This document shows positions 1 through 6,367 of a stretch of 10,998 bases of DNA, piece by piece (position 1 is the first letter of the stretch; each line of letters starts with the position of its first letter). This stretch comes from an uncultured Opitutales bacterium. Its GTDB lineage: Bacteria; Verrucomicrobiota; Verrucomicrobiia; Opitutales; Intestinicryptomonadaceae. The notes under the pieces were generated by a model. That model saw nothing but the letters and a program-made list of their open reading frames with translations, was not told the DNA's origin and made no database searches. The DNA lies in contig URYY01000071.1 of the NCBI GenBank assembly GCA_900552245.1, positions 1 to 10,998 of the forward strand. The letters are read 5' to 3'. The translations under genes were made by a program, and so were the position numbers.

Positions 1-602
1 CTTCGAGCGGCTCTAAGGTCATGCAAGCGCGCTCTGTCGAGTTTGCGCGCAAGTACAACGTAGTTTTTGAAGTAAGATCGAGTTTTAACAACAATAGCGG
101 AACGATAGTGAAAGCGGAAGTACCATCATTGGAAGGGCTCGTCGTAAGCGGCGTAGCCGTCGACAAAAATCAGACAAAGGTCACGATTTCGGGCTTGCCC
201 GACAAGCCGGGAGCTGCGGCTGAAGTCTTTGAGGCCCTGGGCTCAAACGGCATAGGTGTTGATATGATAGTTCAAAATCTCGGCCGCGCGGGCATGGCAA
301 ACTTAACTTTTACGGTTGCCAAAGACGATGCTGCCAGGACGGAGAAGATTTTGCGCGACGTCTGCTCAAAGCTCGGCGCGCAGGTTTCGCTAACGGGCGA
401 CATAGCCAAGGTTTCGGTAGTCGGCATAGGTATGCGCTCCAACAGCGGAGTTGCCGCAACCTTCTTTACTACTTTGGCTAAGGCTGGGATAAATATTCAG
501 CTTATTACGACAAGCGAAATTAAAATTTGCGTTGCGATAAGTTTGGATAGGGCGGACGAAGCCGCATGCGCCTTGCACACGGCATTCAATCTCGACAAGT
601 AG
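1..602 (+). CDS. lysC: Aspartate kinase, C-terminal ACT regulatory part (5' end outside window)
   Basis: Aspartate kinase phosphorylates L-aspartate to 4-phosphoaspartate, the first step to lysine, threonine, methionine and isoleucine. The frame is open to the left edge (first complete codon at 3, reading SSGSKV before Met at 21), so the ATG at 21 is internal, not the start. The 193 residues from that Met contain the family motif QARSVEFARKYNV (residues 2-14), which ends the kinase domain. Two ACT domains follow, at about residues 50-115 (KVTISGLPDKPGAAAEVFEAL) and 129-190 (KVSVVGIGMRSNSGVA and ITTSEIKICVAI). ACT domains of this type bind lysine and/or threonine for feedback inhibition; which effector acts here cannot be read from sequence. 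Monofunctional aspartokinases have roughly 400 residues, so about half, including the catalytic domain, is missing. No homoserine dehydrogenase domain is fused. The stop is TAG at 600-602. Threonine synthase, in the same pathway, lies downstream. Confidence 0.95.
   Translation, partial: SSGSKVMQARSVEFARKYNVVFEVRSSFNNNSGTIVKAEVPSLEGLVVSGVAVDKNQTKVTISGLPDKPGAAAEVFEALGSNGIGVDMIVQNLGRAGMANLTFTVAKDDAARTEKILRDVCSKLGAQVSLTGDIAKVSVVGIGMRSNSGVAATFFTTLAKAGINIQLITTSEIKICVAISLDRADEAACALHTAFNLDK
116..131 (+). promoter_or_regulatory. Possible internal ribosome-binding site and TTG start for an aspartokinase beta subunit
   Basis: A GGAAG motif (116-120) lies 8 nt before an in-frame TTG codon (129-131), at Leu37 counted from the Met at 21. 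Bacillus and Corynebacterium make a separate beta subunit, consisting of the ACT region, from an internal start. In my recalled alignment with the Corynebacterium protein, Leu37 falls at the residue where that beta subunit begins. The Shine-Dalgarno match is only partial and TTG is a weak start, so this is tentative. Confidence 0.2.
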
Positions 603-641
603 TTTTGCGGCGAGTATTGCAATCCGCGTTTTATATTCAGA

Positions 642-686
642 CTTTGCGCGCAGCTTTTGCGGGCGAAGGTGTTTAATTTTTTTCTT
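642..686 (+). terminator. Candidate intrinsic terminator after lysC
   Basis: Bases 642-651 (CTTTGCGCGC) pair with 659-668 (GCGGGCGAAG). The stem has ten positions with one G-G mismatch and one G-T wobble, around a 7-nt loop. A T-rich stretch follows, with seven consecutive T at 677-683. The T-run starts 8 nt after the stem, which is late for a strong intrinsic terminator, so efficiency is uncertain. It sits 40 bp after the lysC stop, as expected for the end of that transcript. Confidence 0.4.
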
Positions 687-690
687 GGAA

Positions 691-727
691 TATGCCCGAT
701 TATTGAAGATAGTCGGGCATAGCTTTT
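691..727 (+). promoter_or_regulatory. Stem-loop just upstream of thrC (terminator or leader structure)
   Basis: Bases 691-699 (TATGCCCGA) and 713-721 (TCGGGCATA) are perfect inverted repeats. The helix can extend inward to 704/708 through two A-U-rich pairs' worth of sequence and two G-T wobbles, leaving a GAA loop. GC and only four T follow (724-727). The hairpin ends 9 nt before the thrC Shine-Dalgarno motif. It could be a second weak terminator, a 5' leader structure affecting thrC translation, or an mRNA-stabilising hairpin. No leader peptide rich in Thr or Ile codons accompanies it. Confidence 0.5.
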
Positions 728-730
728 AAT

Positions 731-741
731 AAAGGTTTGCT
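731..741 (+). promoter_or_regulatory. Ribosome-binding site of thrC
   Basis: AAAGG at 731-735 lies 6 nt before the ATG at 742. The encoded N-terminus (MEFVSTRGLA) is where threonine synthases begin, which confirms this start. Confidence 0.6.
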
Positions 742-2103
742 ATGGAATTTGTAAGTACGAGAGGTCTGGCCAAGCCGTTGAGTTTTTCGGAGGCAGTGAT
801 GGAGGGTTTGGCGAGCGACGGCGGTTTGTTTGTGCCGGCAGCGCTGCCCGACATAAGTGGGAAGTTGGATTCTTGGCAGGGCTTGGGCTATTCGGAGCTT
901 TGCTTTGAATTTTTAAAGCTCTTTGCCGACGACATTCCCGAATCCGATTTGAGGGGCATAGTGGAGCGCTCATACAAAAAATTTGACGATGTCTCAATCG
1001 CGCCGCTGACAAAATTTGATGATAAGACTTGGCTTTTGGAGCTCTACCACGGGCCCACTCTGGCTTTTAAGGATTTTGCCTTGCAGCTCTTGGGCAATTT
1101 GTACGAGTATTTGCTGGCGAAGTCGGATAGGGTGATAAACGTTTTGGGAGCCACAAGCGGCGATACCGGAAGTGCCGCCATAAACGGATTGCTTGGAAAG
1201 GAAAACGTAAATATCTTCATACTTTATCCCAACGGCAGAGTTTCGCCGCTTCAGCAGCGGCAGATGACTTGCACGGGGGCTTCAAACGTCTTTCCCATAG
1301 CAATAGACGGGACCTTTGACGATGCGCAGGCAATAGTAAAGGAACTCTTTGGAGAGGCGGATTTCAAAGCGAAGTGGAATTTGGCTGCCGTAAATTCTAT
1401 AAATCTTGCGCGCATACTTGCGCAGTGCGTTTACTATATTTATGCCGGCTTAAAATTTCCTAAGTCGCAGCGCGGGCTCGTAAAGTACGTGGTGCCAACG
1501 GGTAATTTCGGCAACATATTGGCCGGGTGGCTAGCGTATAAAATGGGAATGCCGGCGCGCGGTTTTTGCGTTGCGACAAATCAAAACGACATTCTTTACA
1601 GGCTCTTTAAAAGCGGTGTCTATGAGGTCGGCGAGGTAAAGCCGAGCTACGCGCCAAGCATGGACATTCAAGTTTCTTCAAACTTTGAGCGCTTCATCTA
1701 CTTTATGGAAAATAAAGACTGCTCAAAGGTTCGCGAAATTATGGCGGCATTTAAAAGCGATGGAAAGTGGGTCTTTGATAATTTCGACGCTCAGAATTTT
1801 AGCGCCACAAAGTGTGAGGATTTGCAAATTGCTGAAAACATAGCCAGAGTTTACAAGCGTTACGGCAAGATTATAGATCCGCATACGGCTTGCGGTTTTC
1901 AGGATTTGGACGGCGGGGTGAATGTAATTTTATCTACGGCGCATCCTGCTAAGTTTCCGGAATTGATAGAAAAGACGGTGGGGGAAAGGCCGCTGTCGCC
2001 AATACTTGAGGCTTTGAAGGAAAAGCGGATAGAAAGAATATGTGCAGAGGCGTCTGCAAGCGAAGTCAAAAAAATAATAGAGTCCAGAGGAATAAAAAAA
2101 TGA
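742..2103 (+). CDS. thrC: Threonine synthase
   Basis: This PLP-dependent cytosolic enzyme converts O-phospho-L-homoserine and water to L-threonine and phosphate, the last step of threonine synthesis. At 453 residues it is full length for the E. coli/yeast-type family, with the typical N-terminal extension (STRG at 5-8, substrate-binding region). The PLP-lysine motif HGPTLAFKDFALQLLGNL has the lysine at residue 110. The GATSGDTGSAA loop (136-146) and the PTGNFGN loop (about 252-258) are the expected cofactor-binding elements. No key motif is missing. The start has a good Shine-Dalgarno motif 6 nt upstream. The gene follows the aspartokinase gene, and its TGA stop (2101-2103) overlaps the ATG of citramalate synthase (2100-2102), so the two are almost certainly co-transcribed and translationally coupled. 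Whether transcription also runs through from lysC is unclear because of the two stem-loops in the gap. Confidence 0.97.
   Translation: MEFVSTRGLAKPLSFSEAVMEGLASDGGLFVPAALPDISGKLDSWQGLGYSELCFEFLKLFADDIPESDLRGIVERSYKKFDDVSIAPLTKFDDKTWLLELYHGPTLAFKDFALQLLGNLYEYLLAKSDRVINVLGATSGDTGSAAINGLLGKENVNIFILYPNGRVSPLQQRQMTCTGASNVFPIAIDGTFDDAQAIVKELFGEADFKAKWNLAAVNSINLARILAQCVYYIYAGLKFPKSQRGLVKYVVPTGNFGNILAGWLAYKMGMPARGFCVATNQNDILYRLFKSGVYEVGEVKPSYAPSMDIQVSSNFERFIYFMENKDCSKVREIMAAFKSDGKWVFDNFDAQNFSATKCEDLQIAENIARVYKRYGKIIDPHTACGFQDLDGGVNVILSTAHPAKFPELIEKTVGERPLSPILEALKEKRIERICAEASASEVKKIIESRGIKK
2086..2099 (+). promoter_or_regulatory. Ribosome-binding site that sets the cimA start
   Basis: AGAGGA (2086-2091) lies inside the last codons of thrC, 8 nt before the ATG at 2100. 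It selects this ATG over the in-frame ATG at 2040, which would add 20 lysine/arginine-rich residues that are merely thrC sequence read in another frame. Confidence 0.75.
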
Positions 2104-3668
2104 AATCAAAAATATTTACTTACGACACAACCTTGCGCGACGGTACGCAGGGAGAAGGGGTATCTATATCGGTGGCGTCCAAATTGCGCCTTGCCGAGAA
2201 GATGGATTCCTTTGGCATTGATTTTATAGAGGGCGGTTGGCCGGGTTCCAACCCGCGCGACATGGCGTTTTTTGACGAGGTAAAGAAGCTCAATTTAAAG
2301 CATGCAAAGATAGCTGCTTTCGGCTCTACGCGCAGAGCTAATATAGAGTGCAAAGACGACAATCAGCTAAAGCTTTTAATAGATTCCGGGACGGAGTATG
2401 TGACGATATTCGGCAAGACTTGGCTCTTGCACGTGGAGGAGGTAATAAAAACCACCGCCGAGGAAAACCTAAAGATGATAGAGGAAAGCGTCGCATTTTT
2501 GAGGGATAACGGGCGCAGGGTTATATACGACGCCGAGCATTTTTTCGACGGCTACAAGGATAACCCCGAATACGCGCTGGAGACATTGAGGGCTGCAATG
2601 AGGGGCGGAGCGGAGTTTATATGCCTTTGCGACACAAATGGAGGAACTATGGTCGAGGAGTTTAAGAGCATAGTTTGCGAAGTTGTGGAAGTTGCGGGTG
2701 AAGTGCCGGTTGCAGTGCACTGCCACAACGATAGCGGCCTTGCGGTGGCGCTAACGCTTGCGGGCGTCGAAAGCGGAGCTAGAATGGTTCAGGGAACTCT
2801 AAACGGCCTCGGCGAGCGAAACGGCAATGCAAATCTCTGCACGGTAATTCCAAATTTGATTCTAAAACTGGGCTACGATTTAAATTGCGCAGATAATCTC
2901 AAGAAGCTTAGGGATTTGTCTTTGTTCGTAGATGAGATGACAAATGTCAGAAGCGACTCGCGCCAGCCCTATGTTGGGGCGTCCTCATTTGCCCACAAGG
3001 GCGGGGTGCACGCGGATGCGGCAAACAAGGTAAAGCGCAGCTATGAGCACATTGCTCCGGAGCTTGTAGGCAATAAGACTAGGGTTCTTGTTAGCGACAT
3101 GTCGGGCAGGGCGCTTGTCATGATGAAGGCGCGCGAGCTTGGAATGGATATAGACGCAAAGGATCCCCAGATAAAGAAATTCTTGGACGAGCTAAAACAG
3201 CTTGAATTTGCGGGTTACGGATATGAGGCGGCCGATGCTTCCTTTGAGCTTTTGCTTAGCAAATTTTTAAATAAGTACAGAACGCCCTTTGACGTTCGCT
3301 CTTATCGCGTTATGGTGGAGCGCGACGAAAGAAATCATGTTGTGCGTTCCGAGGCAACAGTAAAGCTCGATATAAACGGCACGATAGAGCACACTGTAGC
3401 AGAGGCCCACGGCCCGGTTGCGGCTTTGGATATGGCTCTCAAAAAGGCCCTGATAAAGCACTTCCCGAAGATTTTGGAATTGGAGCTTATAGACTTTAAG
3501 GTTAGAGTAATCGATAGCGGCTTGGGTGCAAACGCCATTGTGCGAGTTCAGATTGAATTTAAAGACGGTGATAAAATCTGGGGTACAGTTGGTGCTTCCG
3601 ACAACATAATAGAGGCCTCTTGGGAGGCTTTGAAAGATGCTGTGGAATACAAGCTTCAGAAAATGTAG
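2100..3668 (+). CDS. cimA: (R)-citramalate synthase, LeuA-like
   Basis: CimA condenses pyruvate with acetyl-CoA to (R)-citramalate, the first step of the threonine-independent route to 2-oxobutyrate and isoleucine. From the ATG at 2100 it has 522 residues, the usual size for this branch of the isopropylmalate/homocitrate synthase superfamily. The TIM-barrel catalytic domain (about 5-280) begins YDTTLRDGTQGEG (8-20), with catalytic Arg13 and metal ligand Asp14. The metal-binding HCHND motif is at 207-211, and GLGERNGN is at 236-243. The linker motif FAHKGGVHADA is at 297-307. A C-terminal LeuA-type regulatory domain (about 395-520) is where isoleucine feedback would act. The early motifs GGWPGSNPRD (45-54) and FGSTRRA (74-80) separate it from ordinary 2-isopropylmalate synthase. 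Its ATG overlaps the thrC stop. The stop is TAG at 3666-3668. The leuCD and leuB-type partners for the later steps are not in the window. Confidence 0.95.
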   Translation: MKSKIFTYDTTLRDGTQGEGVSISVASKLRLAEKMDSFGIDFIEGGWPGSNPRDMAFFDEVKKLNLKHAKIAAFGSTRRANIECKDDNQLKLLIDSGTEYVTIFGKTWLLHVEEVIKTTAEENLKMIEESVAFLRDNGRRVIYDAEHFFDGYKDNPEYALETLRAAMRGGAEFICLCDTNGGTMVEEFKSIVCEVVEVAGEVPVAVHCHNDSGLAVALTLAGVESGARMVQGTLNGLGERNGNANLCTVIPNLILKLGYDLNCADNLKKLRDLSLFVDEMTNVRSDSRQPYVGASSFAHKGGVHADAANKVKRSYEHIAPELVGNKTRVLVSDMSGRALVMMKARELGMDIDAKDPQIKKFLDELKQLEFAGYGYEAADASFELLLSKFLNKYRTPFDVRSYRVMVERDERNHVVRSEATVKLDINGTIEHTVAEAHGPVAALDMALKKALIKHFPKILELELIDFKVRVIDSGLGANAIVRVQIEFKDGDKIWGTVGASDNIIEASWEALKDAVEYKLQKM

Positions 3669-3738
3669 CATTAGTTATTGTATTTTGAAAAATACTGTGT
3701 TAGCTTGCTTGCATTGATTTCGGCGGCGGATTTTACTT
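3669..3738 (+). other. Short intergenic gap between cimA and the acyltransferase gene
   Basis: This is 70 bp of AT-rich sequence. The only structure seen is a weak AT palindrome at 3680-3695, without a convincing T-tract. No clear sigma-70 promoter was recognised. A weak GGCGGA motif (3725-3730) lies 8 nt before the ATG at 3739. The gap could hold a divergent-type promoter or simply be a spacer in a longer operon. Confidence 0.4.
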
Positions 3739-5649
3739 ATGGCTAAAAAGCTCATAGACCTAAAAAGTTACATAAAAAACCCCTTTCTCAGGGGGCTTTA
3801 CGGCCTATTTCAGCGGCCTTTTGAATCCTTTATGGGGATTCGCGATCTAAACCGCTCCTACGATGTGCTGCGCAGCTTGTCGAGCGAGCGCAACTTCTTT
3901 GACAGGGCGCTTTCCTCCTTAGATGGCTCATATCAAGTTTCAGGCCACGAGTTAAAAAAGATTCCGAAGGAGGGTCCGCTTATTGTTGTTGCAAACCACC
4001 CGATGGGTGGCTTGGACGGAATTGTGCTTGGCGCTTTGCTCTGCCAGGTTCGCCCCGACGTAAAACTCTTGGCAAATTATTTGCTGGGGCATATGGAGGA
4101 GATTAAGCCTTGGCTTATTCCCGTAGATCCCTTTGGTGGAAACGCCGCGACAAGCTCCAACATATCGGCTATGAAGGATACTATAAGGCACTTGAAAAAG
4201 GGCGGCTGCATCGCAACTTTTCCGTCTGGCACTGTATCTTACTTCCAACCCCGCAACATGTCGGTTTCGGATCCCGAGTGGAATACAAACCTCGCCACCT
4301 TGGCGCGAAAGACGGGTGCTACCATTTTGCCTATATACTTCAGGGGCAGAAATAGCAATTTTTTCCAGCTTGCAGGGCTTCTCCACCCGCGCCTACGGAC
4401 GGCGCTCTTGGTTAGGGAATTAGTTAGAAAGGCAAAGCGAGAAACCGTAAGGATGCGCATAGGCTCTCCGCTTTTGCCACGCAAAATAGCAGCTTTTGAA
4501 ACTGACGAAGAGCTTACGGCTTGGATGCGCCTAAACACTTATATTTTAGCTCAAAAAAAGCTTGAGGAGGAGGCAAAGCGCGAGGCTCCGGCTGTTAATT
4601 CATTCTTTCAATTTGGGCATATAAAAAGTTTGTACAACAAGATTATGCCTCGCAAAAAGCCCATGCAGGATCTGATTTTGCCCATAGATCCGGCTCTCAT
4701 GCAAGCTGAGATAGACGAGCTGCCGGAGTCTGCAAAGTTGGTGTCGGGTGAGAGGGTTTCGGTTTACGCGGCCTACGCATGGCAGATAAAGTGGACTATG
4801 CTTGAAATCGGGCGCTTGCGCGAAAAGACCTTTAGGGAAGTCGGCGAGGGAACCGGAAAGAGCGTAGATACGGACGAGTACGACCAGTACTACATGCACA
4901 TATTCATGTGGGATAGCGAAAATAAAAAGATAATGGGCGCTTATAGGGTCGGGCATGTGGACAAAATCGTGCACTCGATTGGCCCTCAGGGACTGTATGC
5001 TACAACTCTATTTAAAATGCGCCCCGAGCTGCTTGAAAAGATGGGGCATGCGCTCGAAATGGGGCGATCATTTGTGACAAGCGAATATCAAAAGAAGCGC
5101 TCGACGCTCGCTATATTGTGGAGGGGCATCGGTGTGTATTTAGCGAGAAACCCTCAGTACAAAACTCTCTACGGACCTGTCAGTATTACTACGGAATACA
5201 ACTCCATATCGAAAGATTTGATGGTTCAATTTTTGTCGCAACACAAGACTTCGGCGGACCTTGCCAAGTTTGTAAAGGCGAAGACCCCGCCAAAAGTTAG
5301 GCTAAATTACGACGACAAAAAAGCGATAAGCTGCGCCGGCGGCGACATAGACAAAATCTCCGCCTTGATATCCGAAATAGAGGTGGACAACAAGGGAATA
5401 CCAGTTCTTTTAAAGCACTATTTGCGCCTGAACGGAGAGCTCTTGGCCTTCAATGTCGATAAGTCTTTCAACAACTGCATAGACGGGCTTATAATGGTTG
5501 ATATGTGCAAGACAGACCCGAAGTTGTTGAAGTCTTACATGGGGCTAAAGGAGGCCATAGCCTACCGCAAGTACCACGGATTAGACACTCCGGAATTGGA
5601 GACGGAGCTAAAGTCGCAGGAGGAGGCTAATCGCCCCAAAGAGTCCTGA
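3739..5649 (+). CDS. Two-domain acyltransferase (PlsC-like + GNAT N-acyltransferase), OlsF-like aminolipid synthase candidate
   Basis: The predicted product of 636 residues joins two acyltransferases. Residues about 65-265 form a PlsC/LPLAT-type O-acyltransferase: NHPMGGLD (86-93) is the catalytic His/Asp motif, with five residues between H87 and D93 rather than the usual four, a spacing I recall for the NHPxGGxDG subgroup. FPSGTVS (161-167) is the equivalent of the phosphate-binding FPEGTRS motif. Residues about 330-500 form a GNAT domain like OlsB (E439-SEYQKKRS at 448-455, WRGIG at 461-465, YGPVSIT at 478-484), and the tail 545-605 (PVLLKHYLRLNGELLAFNVD) is a conserved companion of this module. 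OlsF proteins have this order: the C-terminal half N-acylates ornithine and the N-terminal half O-acylates the lyso-lipid. The amino-acid head group here could be ornithine, glycine or another. No signal peptide is present, so action at the inner face of the membrane is expected. The 3' end overlaps batE on the other strand. Confidence 0.8.
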   Translation: MAKKLIDLKSYIKNPFLRGLYGLFQRPFESFMGIRDLNRSYDVLRSLSSERNFFDRALSSLDGSYQVSGHELKKIPKEGPLIVVANHPMGGLDGIVLGALLCQVRPDVKLLANYLLGHMEEIKPWLIPVDPFGGNAATSSNISAMKDTIRHLKKGGCIATFPSGTVSYFQPRNMSVSDPEWNTNLATLARKTGATILPIYFRGRNSNFFQLAGLLHPRLRTALLVRELVRKAKRETVRMRIGSPLLPRKIAAFETDEELTAWMRLNTYILAQKKLEEEAKREAPAVNSFFQFGHIKSLYNKIMPRKKPMQDLILPIDPALMQAEIDELPESAKLVSGERVSVYAAYAWQIKWTMLEIGRLREKTFREVGEGTGKSVDTDEYDQYYMHIFMWDSENKKIMGAYRVGHVDKIVHSIGPQGLYATTLFKMRPELLEKMGHALEMGRSFVTSEYQKKRSTLAILWRGIGVYLARNPQYKTLYGPVSITTEYNSISKDLMVQFLSQHKTSADLAKFVKAKTPPKVRLNYDDKKAISCAGGDIDKISALISEIEVDNKGIPVLLKHYLRLNGELLAFNVDKSFNNCIDGLIMVDMCKTDPKLLKSYMGLKEAIAYRKYHGLDTPELETELKSQEEANRPKES

Positions 5650-6367
5650 CGTCTCTCTTATTTGCCCAACCCCATTTTTTGTCCGGAGTTTGCAACAGCA
5701 GGTAGTTGCCGTGCTCTCTTCTAATAACGGCGCTTCTCCCCTCAGGGAAGGCGACAGTTGCGGGCGCATTTGCGGCCGGAGATAGCTTTAGCATCGCGTC
5801 TTGCGAGATTGATATGGCAGTGCTTCGCATTTCGCTCCAGTATATTGTTCCGGCGCAAGATAGCGCAAAGGCAATTGCGCTTATGTAGCCCAAGAGCTTA
5901 AAGCGATTTTTGCCTTTTATAAAAAGGGGAATTAGTGCAAAGCAAAGCGCGCAGATCCAAAAGCTAGACACGGCAACAACAATCCACTCTCCGTTGCTGA
6001 GTTCGCCAAAGATTGTGTCAACGAGTGTTCTTTCACGCTCGTGCGTGCCTAGTTGAGATTTTAGCGAGGCAATATTTGCATTTGTCTCGGGGCTTCGCGG
6101 ATTTATGTAGCGTGCGCGCTCGTAATTTAACATGGCAAGACCCGGCTTATTCTGTTTTAAGTAGGCGTTTGCCGCATTGTGGTAGGCGCTCGCATTCCCG
6201 CTGAGAGCTGCGCTTTTTTCAAAGTCCTCGGCAGCCTTTTGATAGTTTTGGGAGTTGTACGAGCGCGTTGCAAGGGCAAAGAGCTCGTCCGCACTCTGGG
6301 AAAATAGAGTCTGCGAAAGGCATAGTGCTATTAGGGTGAACGCTACTTTTGCGATATTTGCGAGCAT
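5627..6367 (-). CDS. batE: BatE-like protein: signal peptide, TPRs, two membrane segments, SH3-like domain
   Basis: The product has 246 residues. An N-terminal signal peptide (about 1-24, hydrophobic stretch VAFTLIALCLSQTLF) precedes TPR-type helices (about 27-107: YNSQNYQKAAEDFEKSAAL, AYHNAANAYLKQNK, AMLNYERARYINP). Two membrane helices lie at about 128-150 and 157-177. A bacterial SH3-like domain (about 183-246) ends with GWANKRDVRTLWGD. This order is characteristic of BatE, and the position as last gene of a bat operon fits. By topology, the TPR and SH3 parts both face the periplasm. Its exact role is not established for the family; Bat proteins are thought to form an envelope complex built with help from a MoxR ATPase. 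The ATG lies 25 bp inside batD. GGAGGA sits 3-4 nt before the ATG, a slightly short spacing. The TAG stop is at 5629-5627. Confidence 0.85.
   Translation of the reverse strand: MLANIAKVAFTLIALCLSQTLFSQSADELFALATRSYNSQNYQKAAEDFEKSAALSGNASAYHNAANAYLKQNKPGLAMLNYERARYINPRSPETNANIASLKSQLGTHERERTLVDTIFGELSNGEWIVVAVSSFWICALCFALIPLFIKGKNRFKLLGYISAIAFALSCAGTIYWSEMRSTAISISQDAMLKLSPAANAPATVAFPEGRSAVIRREHGNYLLLQTPDKKWGWANKRDVRTLWGD

Noticed and set aside
603..690. Sigma-70 promoter for thrC, using TATATT at 632-637 as -10
   Set aside because: No acceptable -35 element lies 16-19 bp upstream. TTGCGG (605-610) is 21 bp away.
685..732. Leader peptide for attenuation before thrC (MPDY from 692, or a TTG frame from 685)
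   Set aside because: The first has four codons, no Thr or Ile codons and no ribosome-binding site. The second lacks a ribosome-binding site and a run of regulatory codons.
2040..2099. Upstream ATG at 2040 as the cimA start
   Set aside because: The extra 20 residues are thrC coding sequence in another frame. The ATG at 2100 has a good ribosome-binding site and matches the family N-terminus.
3680..3695. AT palindrome after cimA as a terminator
   Set aside because: It is a seven-pair AT-rich stem with almost no loop and no following T-tract, so it would be too unstable.
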